Shown here: in pieces, positions 57,786-64,000 of the stretch
How the letters are laid out: every line of letters begins with the position of its first letter
How positions within the stretch are numbered: position 1 is the stretch's first letter
NCBI RefSeq assembly: GCF_039525035.1
Contig: NZ_BAAAHE010000047.1
Coordinates: 1 to 64,000, forward strand
DNA: 64,000 nt
Direction of reading: 5' to 3'
Source of the DNA: Sporichthya brevicatena
GTDB taxonomy: Bacteria; Actinomycetota; Actinomycetes; Sporichthyales; Sporichthyaceae
Notes under the pieces: generated by a model
What the model was told of the DNA's origin: nothing
What the model saw: only the letters and a program-made list of their open reading frames with translations
Databases searched by the model: none
Made by a program: the position numbers and the translations under genes

Positions 57786-58436
57786 TCAGCCGCCCGAGCC
57801 CAGGTCTCGGGCGGCTCGCGGCGTCCGGCGGGGGTGGGCCTGCAGGGCCCGGGTCACCGTCCGCGGCTCGGCGCCGAAGCCGAGGAACAGGGTGCGCCAG
57901 CTCGAGGCGACCATCTCGAGAGCCAGGTCCGGCGCCAGCAGCCCCGAGAGCTGGAGCGAGACCACCCCGTGCAGGGCCGCCCAGAGCTGCACCGCCAGGT
58001 CGAACGGGTCACCCGCGGCGAGTTGGCCGCCCTCGACGCACCGGGCCACGAGCTGGACGAGGCGGTCGAAGGTGTCCAGGCCGATCGTGTCGTCGGCCGG
58101 CTCGTGGTGGTCGAGGAACATGACCCGGTACAGGTGCGGGTTCTCGACCGCGTTGTCGTAGTACTCCCACCCCGCGCGGACGAGGTCGGCGAGGGGATTG
58201 CGGGTCGGGGTCACCGACTCCAGGTGCTCCCGCAGCCGGGCGAAGCCCTCCCGGCGAACCTCCTGCCGCAGGTTCTGCATCCCGCCGAAGTGCGTGTAGA
58301 CGGCCATCGTCGACGTCCCCACCTCGTCGACGAGTCGCCGCAGCGTCAGACTGCCCGAGCCCCCGGTCGCGATCTGCCGCGCCGCCGCCTCCAGCAGCGC
58401 GGTCCGCACCGACGGGTCGGCGGCCTTCGGGCTCAT
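57786..58436 (-). CDS. TetR-family regulator of the carotenoid oxygenase gene
   Basis: The protein has 216 residues. The N-terminal helix-turn-helix is RTALLEAAARQIATGGSGSLTLRRLVDEVGTSTMAVYTHFGGMQNL. A C-terminal domain of the TetR_C type follows (WEYYDNAVENPHLYRVMFLDHHEPADD, LWAALHGVVSLQLSGLL). It is divergent from the carotenoid oxygenase gene, and the region between them contains two tandem palindromic sites. Repression of both genes is the natural inference. An ATG at 58445 is an alternative start. Confidence 0.9.
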   Translation of the reverse strand: MSPKAADPSVRTALLEAAARQIATGGSGSLTLRRLVDEVGTSTMAVYTHFGGMQNLRQEVRREGFARLREHLESVTPTRNPLADLVRAGWEYYDNAVENPHLYRVMFLDHHEPADDTIGLDTFDRLVQLVARCVEGGQLAAGDPFDLAVQLWAALHGVVSLQLSGLLAPDLALEMVASSWRTLFLGFGAEPRTVTRALQAHPRRTPRAARDLGSGG

Positions 58437-58448
58437 GCTTGGCATCTT

Positions 58449-58491
58449 CGCATAACAATGCTATGAATTGCCCACATAGCACTGTTATGCG
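58449..58491. promoter_or_regulatory. double operator between TetR and carotenoid oxygenase genes
   Basis: Two 15-bp near-palindromes, CATAACAATGCTATG (58451-58465) and CATAGCACTGTTATG (58475-58489), lie 24 bp apart and are inverted copies of one another. The whole forms a large inverted repeat with 17-nt arms and one mismatch. This is an excellent candidate for cooperative TetR binding controlling both directions. Confidence 0.75.
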
Positions 58492-58513
58492 ACGGCGAGC
58501 CCCGGAGGCGACC

Positions 58514-59971
58514 GTGACCGCAACAGCCGAGAACCCTTACCTCACCGACAACTTCGGCCCGGTCGCGACGGAGACGACCGCCGTCGACCTCCCGGTCACC
58601 GGCACGCTGCCCGCCCATCTCGACGGGCGGTACCTGCGCAACGGGCCGAACCCCGTCACCCCCGTCGACCCGACGCAGCACCACTGGTTCCTCGGGACCG
58701 GCATGGTGCACGGCGTCCGGATCCGCGACGGGAAGGCCGAGTGGTACCGCAACCGCTTCGTGCGCTCGGCCGACGTCGCGGCGGCCCTCGGCGAGCAGCC
58801 GCGCCCCGGCGCCAAGCCGCACGTCGGCTGGGACTTCCCCGCCAACACCAACGTCGTCGTGCAGGGCGGGCGGACGTTCGCGATCGTCGAGGCGGGCGGC
58901 CGGCCCTACGAACTCACCGACGACCTCGAGACCGTCGGCGCCTGCGACTTCGACGGCACCCTGCCCGGCGGGTACACCGCCCACCCGAAGCGCGACCCGG
59001 CCACCGGCGAGCTGCACGCCGTCTCGTACTACTGGGGCTGGGGCAACCAGGTGCAGTACACGGTGCTCGGCACCGACGCCCGGGTGAAGCGCGTGGAGAA
59101 CATCGCCGTCACGGGCAGCCCGATGATGCACGACTTCTCCCTGACCGAGAACCACGTCGTCCTCTACGACCTGCCGTGCGTGTTCGACCTCGACCCGATC
59201 CGCGAGCTGTGGCCCCGTCCGATCGGCGACGTCGCCCGCTGGAACGCGTCGCTGTTCGTCGGCAAGCGCCGCACCCCCGACCCCGTCGCCGCGTTCTTCA
59301 CCCGCAAGGTGCTCGGTGCCAAGGCCCCGAAGTTCCCGTACCGCTGGGACCCGAACTATCCGGCGCGCGTCGGCGTGATGCCGCGGACCGGGACGGCGAA
59401 GGACGTCCGCTGGTTCGAGATCGAGCCCTGCTACGTCTTCCACCCGCTGAACGCCTACGACGACGGGGACAAGCTCGTCCTCGACGTCGTCCGGCACCCG
59501 CGGATGTTCGACGCGAAGCCCCTCGGCCCGGACGAGGGCCCCTCGACCCTCGACCGCTGGACCGTGGACCTGACCGCGGGCAAGGTCCTCGCCGAGCGCC
59601 GCAGCGACCTGAGCCAGGAGTTCCCCCGGGTGGACGAACGCGTGGTCGGCCGCCGGCACCGGTACGGCTACGCCGTCGGGTTCCGGAGCACCCGTGCCGA
59701 CGCCCTGATCCGCCACGACCTGGTCACCGGGGACGCCACCAGGCGCACCTTCTCCCCCGGCACGAACCTCAGCGAGTTCCTCTTCGTCCCGGACGCCGAC
59801 GACAGCCCCGAGGACCGCGGCACGCTGATGGGCTTCGCCTACGACCCGGGCCGCGACGCCAGCGACCTGCTGCTCCTGGACTCCCAGACCCTGGAGACCG
59901 TCGCCGCCGTCCACCTGCCGGCCCGCGTCCCCGCCGGGTTCCACGGCAACTGGGCCCCCACCGTCGGCTGA
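58514..59971 (+). CDS. carotenoid oxygenase family protein (retinal pigment epithelium 65-like)
   Basis: This 485-residue seven-bladed-propeller dioxygenase cleaves a polyene or aryl-alkene double bond with non-haem iron. The start region DLPVTGTLPAHLDGRYLRNGPNP is typical. Four iron-binding His are seen in GYTAHPKRD, PMMHDFSLT, CYVFHPLNAY and, near the C-terminus, GFHGNWAP. The GTG at 58514 has GGAGG five bases upstream; an ATG at 58487 lies inside the operator and is less likely. Expression is probably controlled by the divergent TetR. The substrate may be a carotenoid, apocarotenoid or lignostilbene-type compound. Confidence 0.94.
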   Translation: MTATAENPYLTDNFGPVATETTAVDLPVTGTLPAHLDGRYLRNGPNPVTPVDPTQHHWFLGTGMVHGVRIRDGKAEWYRNRFVRSADVAAALGEQPRPGAKPHVGWDFPANTNVVVQGGRTFAIVEAGGRPYELTDDLETVGACDFDGTLPGGYTAHPKRDPATGELHAVSYYWGWGNQVQYTVLGTDARVKRVENIAVTGSPMMHDFSLTENHVVLYDLPCVFDLDPIRELWPRPIGDVARWNASLFVGKRRTPDPVAAFFTRKVLGAKAPKFPYRWDPNYPARVGVMPRTGTAKDVRWFEIEPCYVFHPLNAYDDGDKLVLDVVRHPRMFDAKPLGPDEGPSTLDRWTVDLTAGKVLAERRSDLSQEFPRVDERVVGRRHRYGYAVGFRSTRADALIRHDLVTGDATRRTFSPGTNLSEFLFVPDADDSPEDRGTLMGFAYDPGRDASDLLLLDSQTLETVAAVHLPARVPAGFHGNWAPTVG

Positions 59972-59985
59972 GGGGCGGACGCAGA

Positions 59986-60009
59986 AAAGGCGCCCCGAAG
60001 GACGCCTTT
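59986..60009 (+). terminator. hairpin terminator after the carotenoid oxygenase gene
   Basis: AAAGGCG (59986-59992) pairs with CGCCTTT (60003-60009), and the 3' arm ends in TTTC. It lies 15 nt after the stop codon and before the convergent tRNA-Asn. Confidence 0.6.
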
Positions 60010-60018
60010 CGTGACGAG

Positions 60019-60091
60019 CTCCCGCATTTGGACTCGAACCAAAAACCTGCCGGTTAACAGCCGGCTGCTCTGCCAATTGAGCTATGCGGGA
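60019..60091 (-). tRNA. tRNA-Asn (GTT)
   Basis: This 73-nt gene does not encode CCA. The acceptor TCCCGCA pairs with TGCGGGA. The D arm is AGCTCAATTGGCAGAGC, the anticodon arm CCGGCTGTTAACCGG has anticodon GTT, and the T arm contains GGTTCGAGTCC. The cloverleaf is complete. Confidence 0.95.
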
Positions 60092-60290
60092 TCGCGGTGG
60101 AGCTGATCGGCCGGGAGGGTCGCCCCCGGGACCTCGGAAAGATTAGCGCACCGCCCGGGGCGTCCGTGGCCGGTATTGATCGTTGACGCGCCGGGTGGTG
60201 TGCCCCACACCGGGACCAGCCAGGTTTCCCCGTCCGGCCACGGGTAGGGCCTTCTCAGCGAACGGACCAACGCGGAGGAGGCACAGGACG

Positions 60291-60626
60291 ATGGGTAAGG
60301 CGATGTTCCTGACCGGGGCAGCCGTCGGATACGTGCTCGGGGCCCGCGCCGGGCGCGAGCGGTACGAGCAGATCTGCCGGGCCACGGAGCAACTCCGGGC
60401 GAATCCGAAGGTCCAGCAGGCGACGGAGATGGCCACCGCGCGGGGCGGCGAGATCGCCCACAAGGTGGCCGACACCGCCACGGAGAAGGCGCACACCATG
60501 GCTGGCGCCGTGGCCGACAAGGCCCCGAACTGGATGCCGGGCTCCCGCGACTCAGGCATGAGCGAGTCGACGGCGAGTGACACCGGTATGCCCAGGCCGA
60601 TGAGCAACGGGCGCACGATGCCCTAG
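60291..60626 (+). CDS. YtxH-like small protein
   Basis: This 111-residue protein has a short hydrophobic N-terminal helix with glycines (MFLTGAAVGYVLGARAGRERYEQI). The amphipathic helical stretch RANPKVQQATEMATARGGEIAHKVADTATEK follows, then a disordered Ser/Met-rich tail. The N-terminal GaavGyvlGaraGRerYeqi pattern is common in small actinobacterial YtxH-like or general-stress-type membrane-associated proteins. The ATG at 60291 is used. The role is unknown. Confidence 0.75.
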   Translation: MGKAMFLTGAAVGYVLGARAGRERYEQICRATEQLRANPKVQQATEMATARGGEIAHKVADTATEKAHTMAGAVADKAPNWMPGSRDSGMSESTASDTGMPRPMSNGRTMP

Positions 60627-60637
60627 GCACCCAACAC

Positions 60638-60683
60638 AACGTCCGAAGATGTGGCCGCAATAGCAGCCACATCTTCGGACGTT
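60638..60683. terminator. perfect hairpin between YtxH-like and rpoD genes
   Basis: AACGTCCGAAGATGTGGC (60638-60655) pairs fully with its reverse complement at 60666-60683 across a 10-nt loop. It follows both convergent stop codons closely, so it should terminate transcription from either side. Confidence 0.8.
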
Positions 60684-60689
60684 CGTGGT

Positions 60690-61871
60690 TTAAGCGAGGT
60701 ACTCGCGCAGCTCCGCGGCTGCGGGGCGGTGGCGGAGCTTGGCGAGGGTGTTGGCCTCGATCTGACGGACCCGCTCCCGGGTGACGCCGAAGATCTGGCC
60801 GACCTCCTCGAGCGTGTGCGGGTTGCCGTCGTCGAGGCCGTAGCGCATCGTCACGACGCGCTTCTCGCGCTCGCCGAGCGTCTCGAGCAGGGCGTCGAGG
60901 TCCGAGCGGAGCATCGAGACCGACGCGGCGTCGGCCGGACAGGCGGCGTCGACGTCCTCGATCAGGTCACCGAACTCCGACTCCTCCGCCTCGCCGACCG
61001 GCGTGTGCAGGGAGACCGGGTCCTGGGCGTAGCGCAGGGCCTCCATGACGCGCTCGGGCGTCATGTCCAGGACGACGGCGAGCTCTTCGATCGTGGGCTC
61101 GATGCCGTGCTCCTGGTGCATGGTGCGCTGCAGCCGGATGATCTTGTTGATGATCTCGACGACGTGCACCGGCACGCGGATCGTGCGGGCCTGGTCGGCG
61201 AGCGCGCGGGTGACCGCCTGGCGGATCCACCACGTCGCGTAGGTCGAGAACTTGTAGCCCTTGGTGTAGTCGAACTTCTCGACCGCCCGGATCAGACCGA
61301 GGTTGCCCTCCTGGACGAGGTCCAGGAACGGCAGGCCACGGCCGGAGTAGCGCTTCGCGATCGAGACGACCAGACGCAGGTTGGCCTCGATGAGCTTCTG
61401 CTTCGCGACCATGCCGTCGCGGGCGATGATGTCGAGCTCCCGGCGCAGCTGCGGGTCGGGCGCCGGCTCCGCGTCGAGGCGGGCGGTGGCGAACACGCCG
61501 GCCTCGATCCGGCGGGAGAGCTGCACCTCCTCCTCGGCCGTGAGCAGCGGGACCCGTCCGATCTCCTTGAGGTAGTGCCGCACCAGGTCGGTGACCGGGA
61601 CCGAGGCCTCGGCGACGACGGGCGTCTCCTCCTCGTCCTCCTCGATGACCGCGGTGACGAGCTCGGCCTCGGCCGGCTCCGCGGCCTCGACCGCCTCGGC
61701 CGTGTCAACCTCCGGCGCCACCACGGCGTCGGACGTGGACACGGGAGACGCGGGCGCGGGCACCCGCACGTCGCTGCCGGCCTCCGGGGCGATCGTCAGC
61801 GCACGGGTGCGACGAGCACGTCCCGACGCGGGCGATACACCGGTCACGTCGGTCGACGTAGTGCGAGCCAC
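60690..61871 (-). CDS. rpoD: RpoD-type (primary-like) RNA polymerase sigma factor
   Basis: This protein of about 393 residues has an acidic Ala/Glu/Val-rich N-terminal part. Region 1.2 follows ([33 protein letters not shown]), then region 2 ([65 protein letters not shown]), region 3 and region 4 ([27 protein letters not shown]). It is the housekeeping or a group 2 sigma factor; the shortness of region 1.1 means I cannot exclude group 2. The gene lies downstream of dnaG on the same strand, as in the classical dnaG-rpoD order. GTG 61892 is an alternative start. Confidence 0.93.
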   Translation of the reverse strand: MARTTSTDVTGVSPASGRARRTRALTIAPEAGSDVRVPAPASPVSTSDAVVAPEVDTAEAVEAAEPAEAELVTAVIEEDEEETPVVAEASVPVTDLVRHYLKEIGRVPLLTAEEEVQLSRRIEAGVFATARLDAEPAPDPQLRRELDIIARDGMVAKQKLIEANLRLVVSIAKRYSGRGLPFLDLVQEGNLGLIRAVEKFDYTKGYKFSTYATWWIRQAVTRALADQARTIRVPVHVVEIINKIIRLQRTMHQEHGIEPTIEELAVVLDMTPERVMEALRYAQDPVSLHTPVGEAEESEFGDLIEDVDAACPADAASVSMLRSDLDALLETLGEREKRVVTMRYGLDDGNPHTLEEVGQIFGVTRERVRQIEANTLAKLRHRPAAAELREYLA

Positions 61872-61901
61872 GACACCCCCCGGGGCCTTCACCGAGCTGG
61901 A

Positions 61902-61919
61902 CCAGGGTGATCACCCTGG
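61902..61919. promoter_or_regulatory. perfect 18-bp palindrome upstream of rpoD
   Basis: CCAGGGTGATCACCCTGG is a perfect palindrome 31 nt before the rpoD start used here and 10 nt before the alternative start. It could be a protein-binding site or a structured leader. No family consensus is recognised. Confidence 0.45.
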
Positions 61920-62043
61920 CATCGGATCTCAGTGTGGAGGGGTGGCCGTGGGGCGCACCGGCACTTGGTGAAACGTGGAAGTTCTTGCGTACCGGAGCGA
62001 CCCGATTACGCCCGGTATGTCTACCCGGACGGGCCAAGGGAGC

Positions 62044-63942
62044 TCACAATCCGTCAATGACGCGCTCACGAAGCGCGTGCCGGTACTGCTCGAGGGCGAT
62101 GACCTCGCCGAACTGCCGGTTGTAGGCCTCGGTCTCCTCGACCGGGTTCATGCGCTGGAGCTTGCCCTTGAGCACGTCGATGCGGCGGGAGACGGCCGCG
62201 ACCTGGATCGCGGAGAGCTGCTCCCAGGCGTAGCGACGGTTCGGCTCCCCTGCGGCTCGCAAAGACTCGACCGCGAGTTCGGCGATCAGGCCCCGCAGCA
62301 TCTCGTGGGGCACCGCGGCCCGGATCTTGCCGACCCAGGTGTCCCCCGCCGCGGCCGAGGCCGTCCCGCCCGCGCCGACTATCGCCTCGTGGATCGCCCG
62401 GTACGCGGGGGCGGTGAAGCAGTCCGGCTCCAGTCCGTCGTAGGTCGGGCCGGCCAGCTGCGGGTACTGCAGCGCGACCTTGAGCAACTCGCGCTCGACC
62501 ATGATCGACGGGTCCCGCGGGTCGGGCCGCGGCATCTTCTCCTTCGGCGGCGCCTCGGGAGCCTCGGGCGCCGCGGCGGGTGCGCCGTTCGGGCCGCTGC
62601 GGGCCCCGCGGCGCGCGATCTCCGACAGCGTCGACATGACCGCGTCGACCTCCATGCCGAGCCACCCGGCCAGCAGGCGGCCGTACTCGTGGCGGCGCGC
62701 GCGGTCGCGGATGTTGATGACCTTCGGCGCCGCGGCCTGCATCGCGGAGACCCGGCCCTCGGCGGTGTCGAGGTTGTAGCGCTTGAGCTCGGCGCGGATC
62801 GCGAACTCCACCAGCGGCACCCGCGAGGCGACGAGCTCACGCACCGCGTCGTCGCCCTTCTGCAGGCGCAGGTCGCACGGGTCCAGGCCATCGGGCTCGA
62901 CCGCGACGAACGTCTGCGTCATGAACCGTTGGTCCTGGTCGTCGTAGGCCTTCTGGGCCGCCTTCTGACCGGCGGCGTCGCCGTCGAAGGTGAAGATGAC
63001 CTCTCCGCGGAACTCCGAGGCGTCCATCAGCAGGCGGCGCAGGATCTGGACGTGATCGCTGCCGAACGCGGTGCCGCAGGTGGCGATCGCCGTGGGGACG
63101 CCCGCGATGTGACAGGCCATCACATCCGTGTAGCCCTCGACGATCACGGCCTGCCCGCGGCGTTTGATCTCCTTCTTCGCCAGGTCGAGGCCGTAGAGGA
63201 GGTGGCTCTTCTTGTACAGCGACGTCTCGGGGGTGTTGACGTACTTGGCCTCGATGCGGTCGTCGTCGTAGAGCCGGCGCGCCCCGAAGCCGACGACGTC
63301 GCCGGTGATGTCGCGGATCGGCCAGAGCAGCCGTCCCATGAACCGGTCGATCAGGCCGCGCTGCCCCTCGCGGGCGAGGCCCGCCCCGATGAGTTCCTCG
63401 CCGGTGAACTGCCGGCCGCGCAGGTGCTTGGACAGCTCGTCCCAACCCCGCGGCGCGTACCCGACACCGAACATCTGCGCGTGCTCGAGGGTGAACCCGC
63501 GCTCGTCGAGGAAGCGCCGCGCGGCGACCGCCTCCGGACTGTCGACGAGGAGGTTGGCGTAGAACTCGGCGGCCGCGGTGTTCGCCTCGACGAGCCGGGT
63601 GCGCCGTCCGGCCGGCTGGCGCGGGGCCGACCCGCCCTCCTCGTACCGCAGCGTGATGCCGGCGCGCGACGCCAGGCGCTCGACGGCCTCGGCGAAGGTG
63701 AGGTGGTCGGTCTTCATGACGAAGTCGATGACGTCGCCACCCTCGCCACATCCGAAGCAGTGGAAGAAGCCCTTGGCCGGGTTGACGTTGAACGACGGCG
63801 ACTTCTCGTCGTGGAACGGGCACAGCCCCTTCAGCGACCCGCCCCCGGCGTTGCGGAGGCCGACCTGCGCGCCGATCACGTCCTCGATGCGAGAGCGTTC
63901 TCGGACCAGCGCGATGTCCTCGTCCTTGATGCGCCCGGCCAC
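62044..63942 (-). CDS. dnaG: DNA primase
   Basis: This 632-residue primase synthesises RNA primers at the replication fork. The N-terminal zinc ribbon has ligands in LCPFHDEKSP and FHCFGCGEGGD (Cys, His, Cys, Cys). The polymerase core contains EASPEAVAARRFLDERGF-like helices. The TOPRIM region (AVIVEGYTDVMACHIAGVPTAIATCGTAFG, then FTFDGDAAGQKAA) supplies Glu and Asp-x-Asp for metal. The C-terminal helicase-binding region (from about 470) follows a Pro/Ala-rich linker. The GTG at 63942 begins the conserved MAGRIKDEDIALVRER. rpoD follows after about 150 nt. Confidence 0.97.
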   Translation of the reverse strand: MAGRIKDEDIALVRERSRIEDVIGAQVGLRNAGGGSLKGLCPFHDEKSPSFNVNPAKGFFHCFGCGEGGDVIDFVMKTDHLTFAEAVERLASRAGITLRYEEGGSAPRQPAGRRTRLVEANTAAAEFYANLLVDSPEAVAARRFLDERGFTLEHAQMFGVGYAPRGWDELSKHLRGRQFTGEELIGAGLAREGQRGLIDRFMGRLLWPIRDITGDVVGFGARRLYDDDRIEAKYVNTPETSLYKKSHLLYGLDLAKKEIKRRGQAVIVEGYTDVMACHIAGVPTAIATCGTAFGSDHVQILRRLLMDASEFRGEVIFTFDGDAAGQKAAQKAYDDQDQRFMTQTFVAVEPDGLDPCDLRLQKGDDAVRELVASRVPLVEFAIRAELKRYNLDTAEGRVSAMQAAAPKVINIRDRARRHEYGRLLAGWLGMEVDAVMSTLSEIARRGARSGPNGAPAAAPEAPEAPPKEKMPRPDPRDPSIMVERELLKVALQYPQLAGPTYDGLEPDCFTAPAYRAIHEAIVGAGGTASAAAGDTWVGKIRAAVPHEMLRGLIAELAVESLRAAGEPNRRYAWEQLSAIQVAAVSRRIDVLKGKLQRMNPVEETEAYNRQFGEVIALEQYRHALRERVIDGL

Positions 63943-64000
63943 GCGGCGGAGTCTAGGCGCTTTCCCCGACCGGAGACCCGTGGGTGTGGACGCCTAGGTT

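Noticed and set aside
57096-58466. A 456-residue plus-strand frame over the lipoprotein and TetR genes
   Set aside because: It is a shadow: the lipoprotein in the other frame has a lipobox and coherent domain, and the TetR on the minus strand has a clear HTH.
1-64000. CRISPR arrays, insertion sequences, rRNA genes
   Set aside because: No regularly spaced repeats, transposase motifs or rRNA segments were seen.

Overview
The window is very GC-rich and reads throughout as the chromosome of a free-living, metabolically broad actinobacterium. The signs are many GTG starts, an ECF42-type sigma factor with its DGPF partner, a DUF222-HNH nuclease gene behind an actinobacterial SOS box, an SCO6745-family protein, DUF6596-like and AbiE-like families common in this phylum, and a dnaG-rpoD pair. 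I cannot name the genus from sequence alone. Two complete tRNA genes are present (Met or Ile2 with anticodon CAT, and Asn). No rRNA, CRISPR array, insertion sequence or integrase was seen.

Layout. 1-9.5 kb holds small housekeeping and regulatory genes: CinA, ECF42/DGPF, DUF305, an esterase, AraC, an atypical acyl-CoA dehydrogenase/SDR pair, an orphan Liv-type binding protein and HxlR. 9.5-11 kb is the SOS-boxed DUF222-HNH gene, followed by a nitroreductase. 11.9-16.6 kb is a Liv-type ABC importer compressed into three genes, one of them a LivH-LivM-LivG triple fusion. 16.6-18 kb is an AbiE-like toxin-antitoxin pair with its own inverted-repeat operator. 18-21 kb has an S9 peptidase and an SCO6745 protein. 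21-23.6 kb is a toxin-antitoxin patch (zincin, MazF-like, RelE/XRE pair, damaged ribbon-helix-helix antitoxin) plus a decayed fadD fragment.

The most striking part is 23.66-37.75 kb. It is a run of twelve minus-strand genes, mostly with 4-nt ATGA/GTGA overlaps, divergent from a TetR gene and sharing with it a 9-bp-arm inverted repeat. The genes encode an FAD monooxygenase-like protein, a fusion of a nitrilase-like domain (lacking the catalytic Cys) with a phthalate-dioxygenase-reductase-like module, an acetoacetate-decarboxylase-fold enzyme, a complete Liv-type importer, four membrane or secreted proteins of unknown function, and a membrane-anchored linalool dehydratase/isomerase-like protein. 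I infer uptake and oxidative or isomerising transformation of a hydrophobic, possibly isoprenoid, compound. The block lies between an intact tRNA-CAT gene (38.7 kb) and a decayed copy of its 3' end (22.77 kb) in the same orientation. This suggests an old tRNA-targeted genomic island, although no integrase remains.

38.8-47.1 kb contains a secreted protein, a response regulator/histidine kinase/GerMN lipoprotein operon, a STAS protein with a small partner, a GltB-like FMN enzyme, a DUF5666-like secreted protein, and an ECF sigma factor with a membrane partner. At 47.15-52.3 kb a cobalamin riboswitch precedes a four-gene Dpp/Nik-type importer with a fused double ATPase, probably for cobalt or a corrinoid. 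Then come superoxide dismutase, a CopD-CtaG fusion with CopC (a CRP-type palindrome lies at the start of copC), an HTH membrane protein and a lipoprotein. A TetR/carotenoid-oxygenase pair shares a double operator. The window ends with tRNA-Asn, a YtxH-like protein, and rpoD and dnaG on the minus strand.
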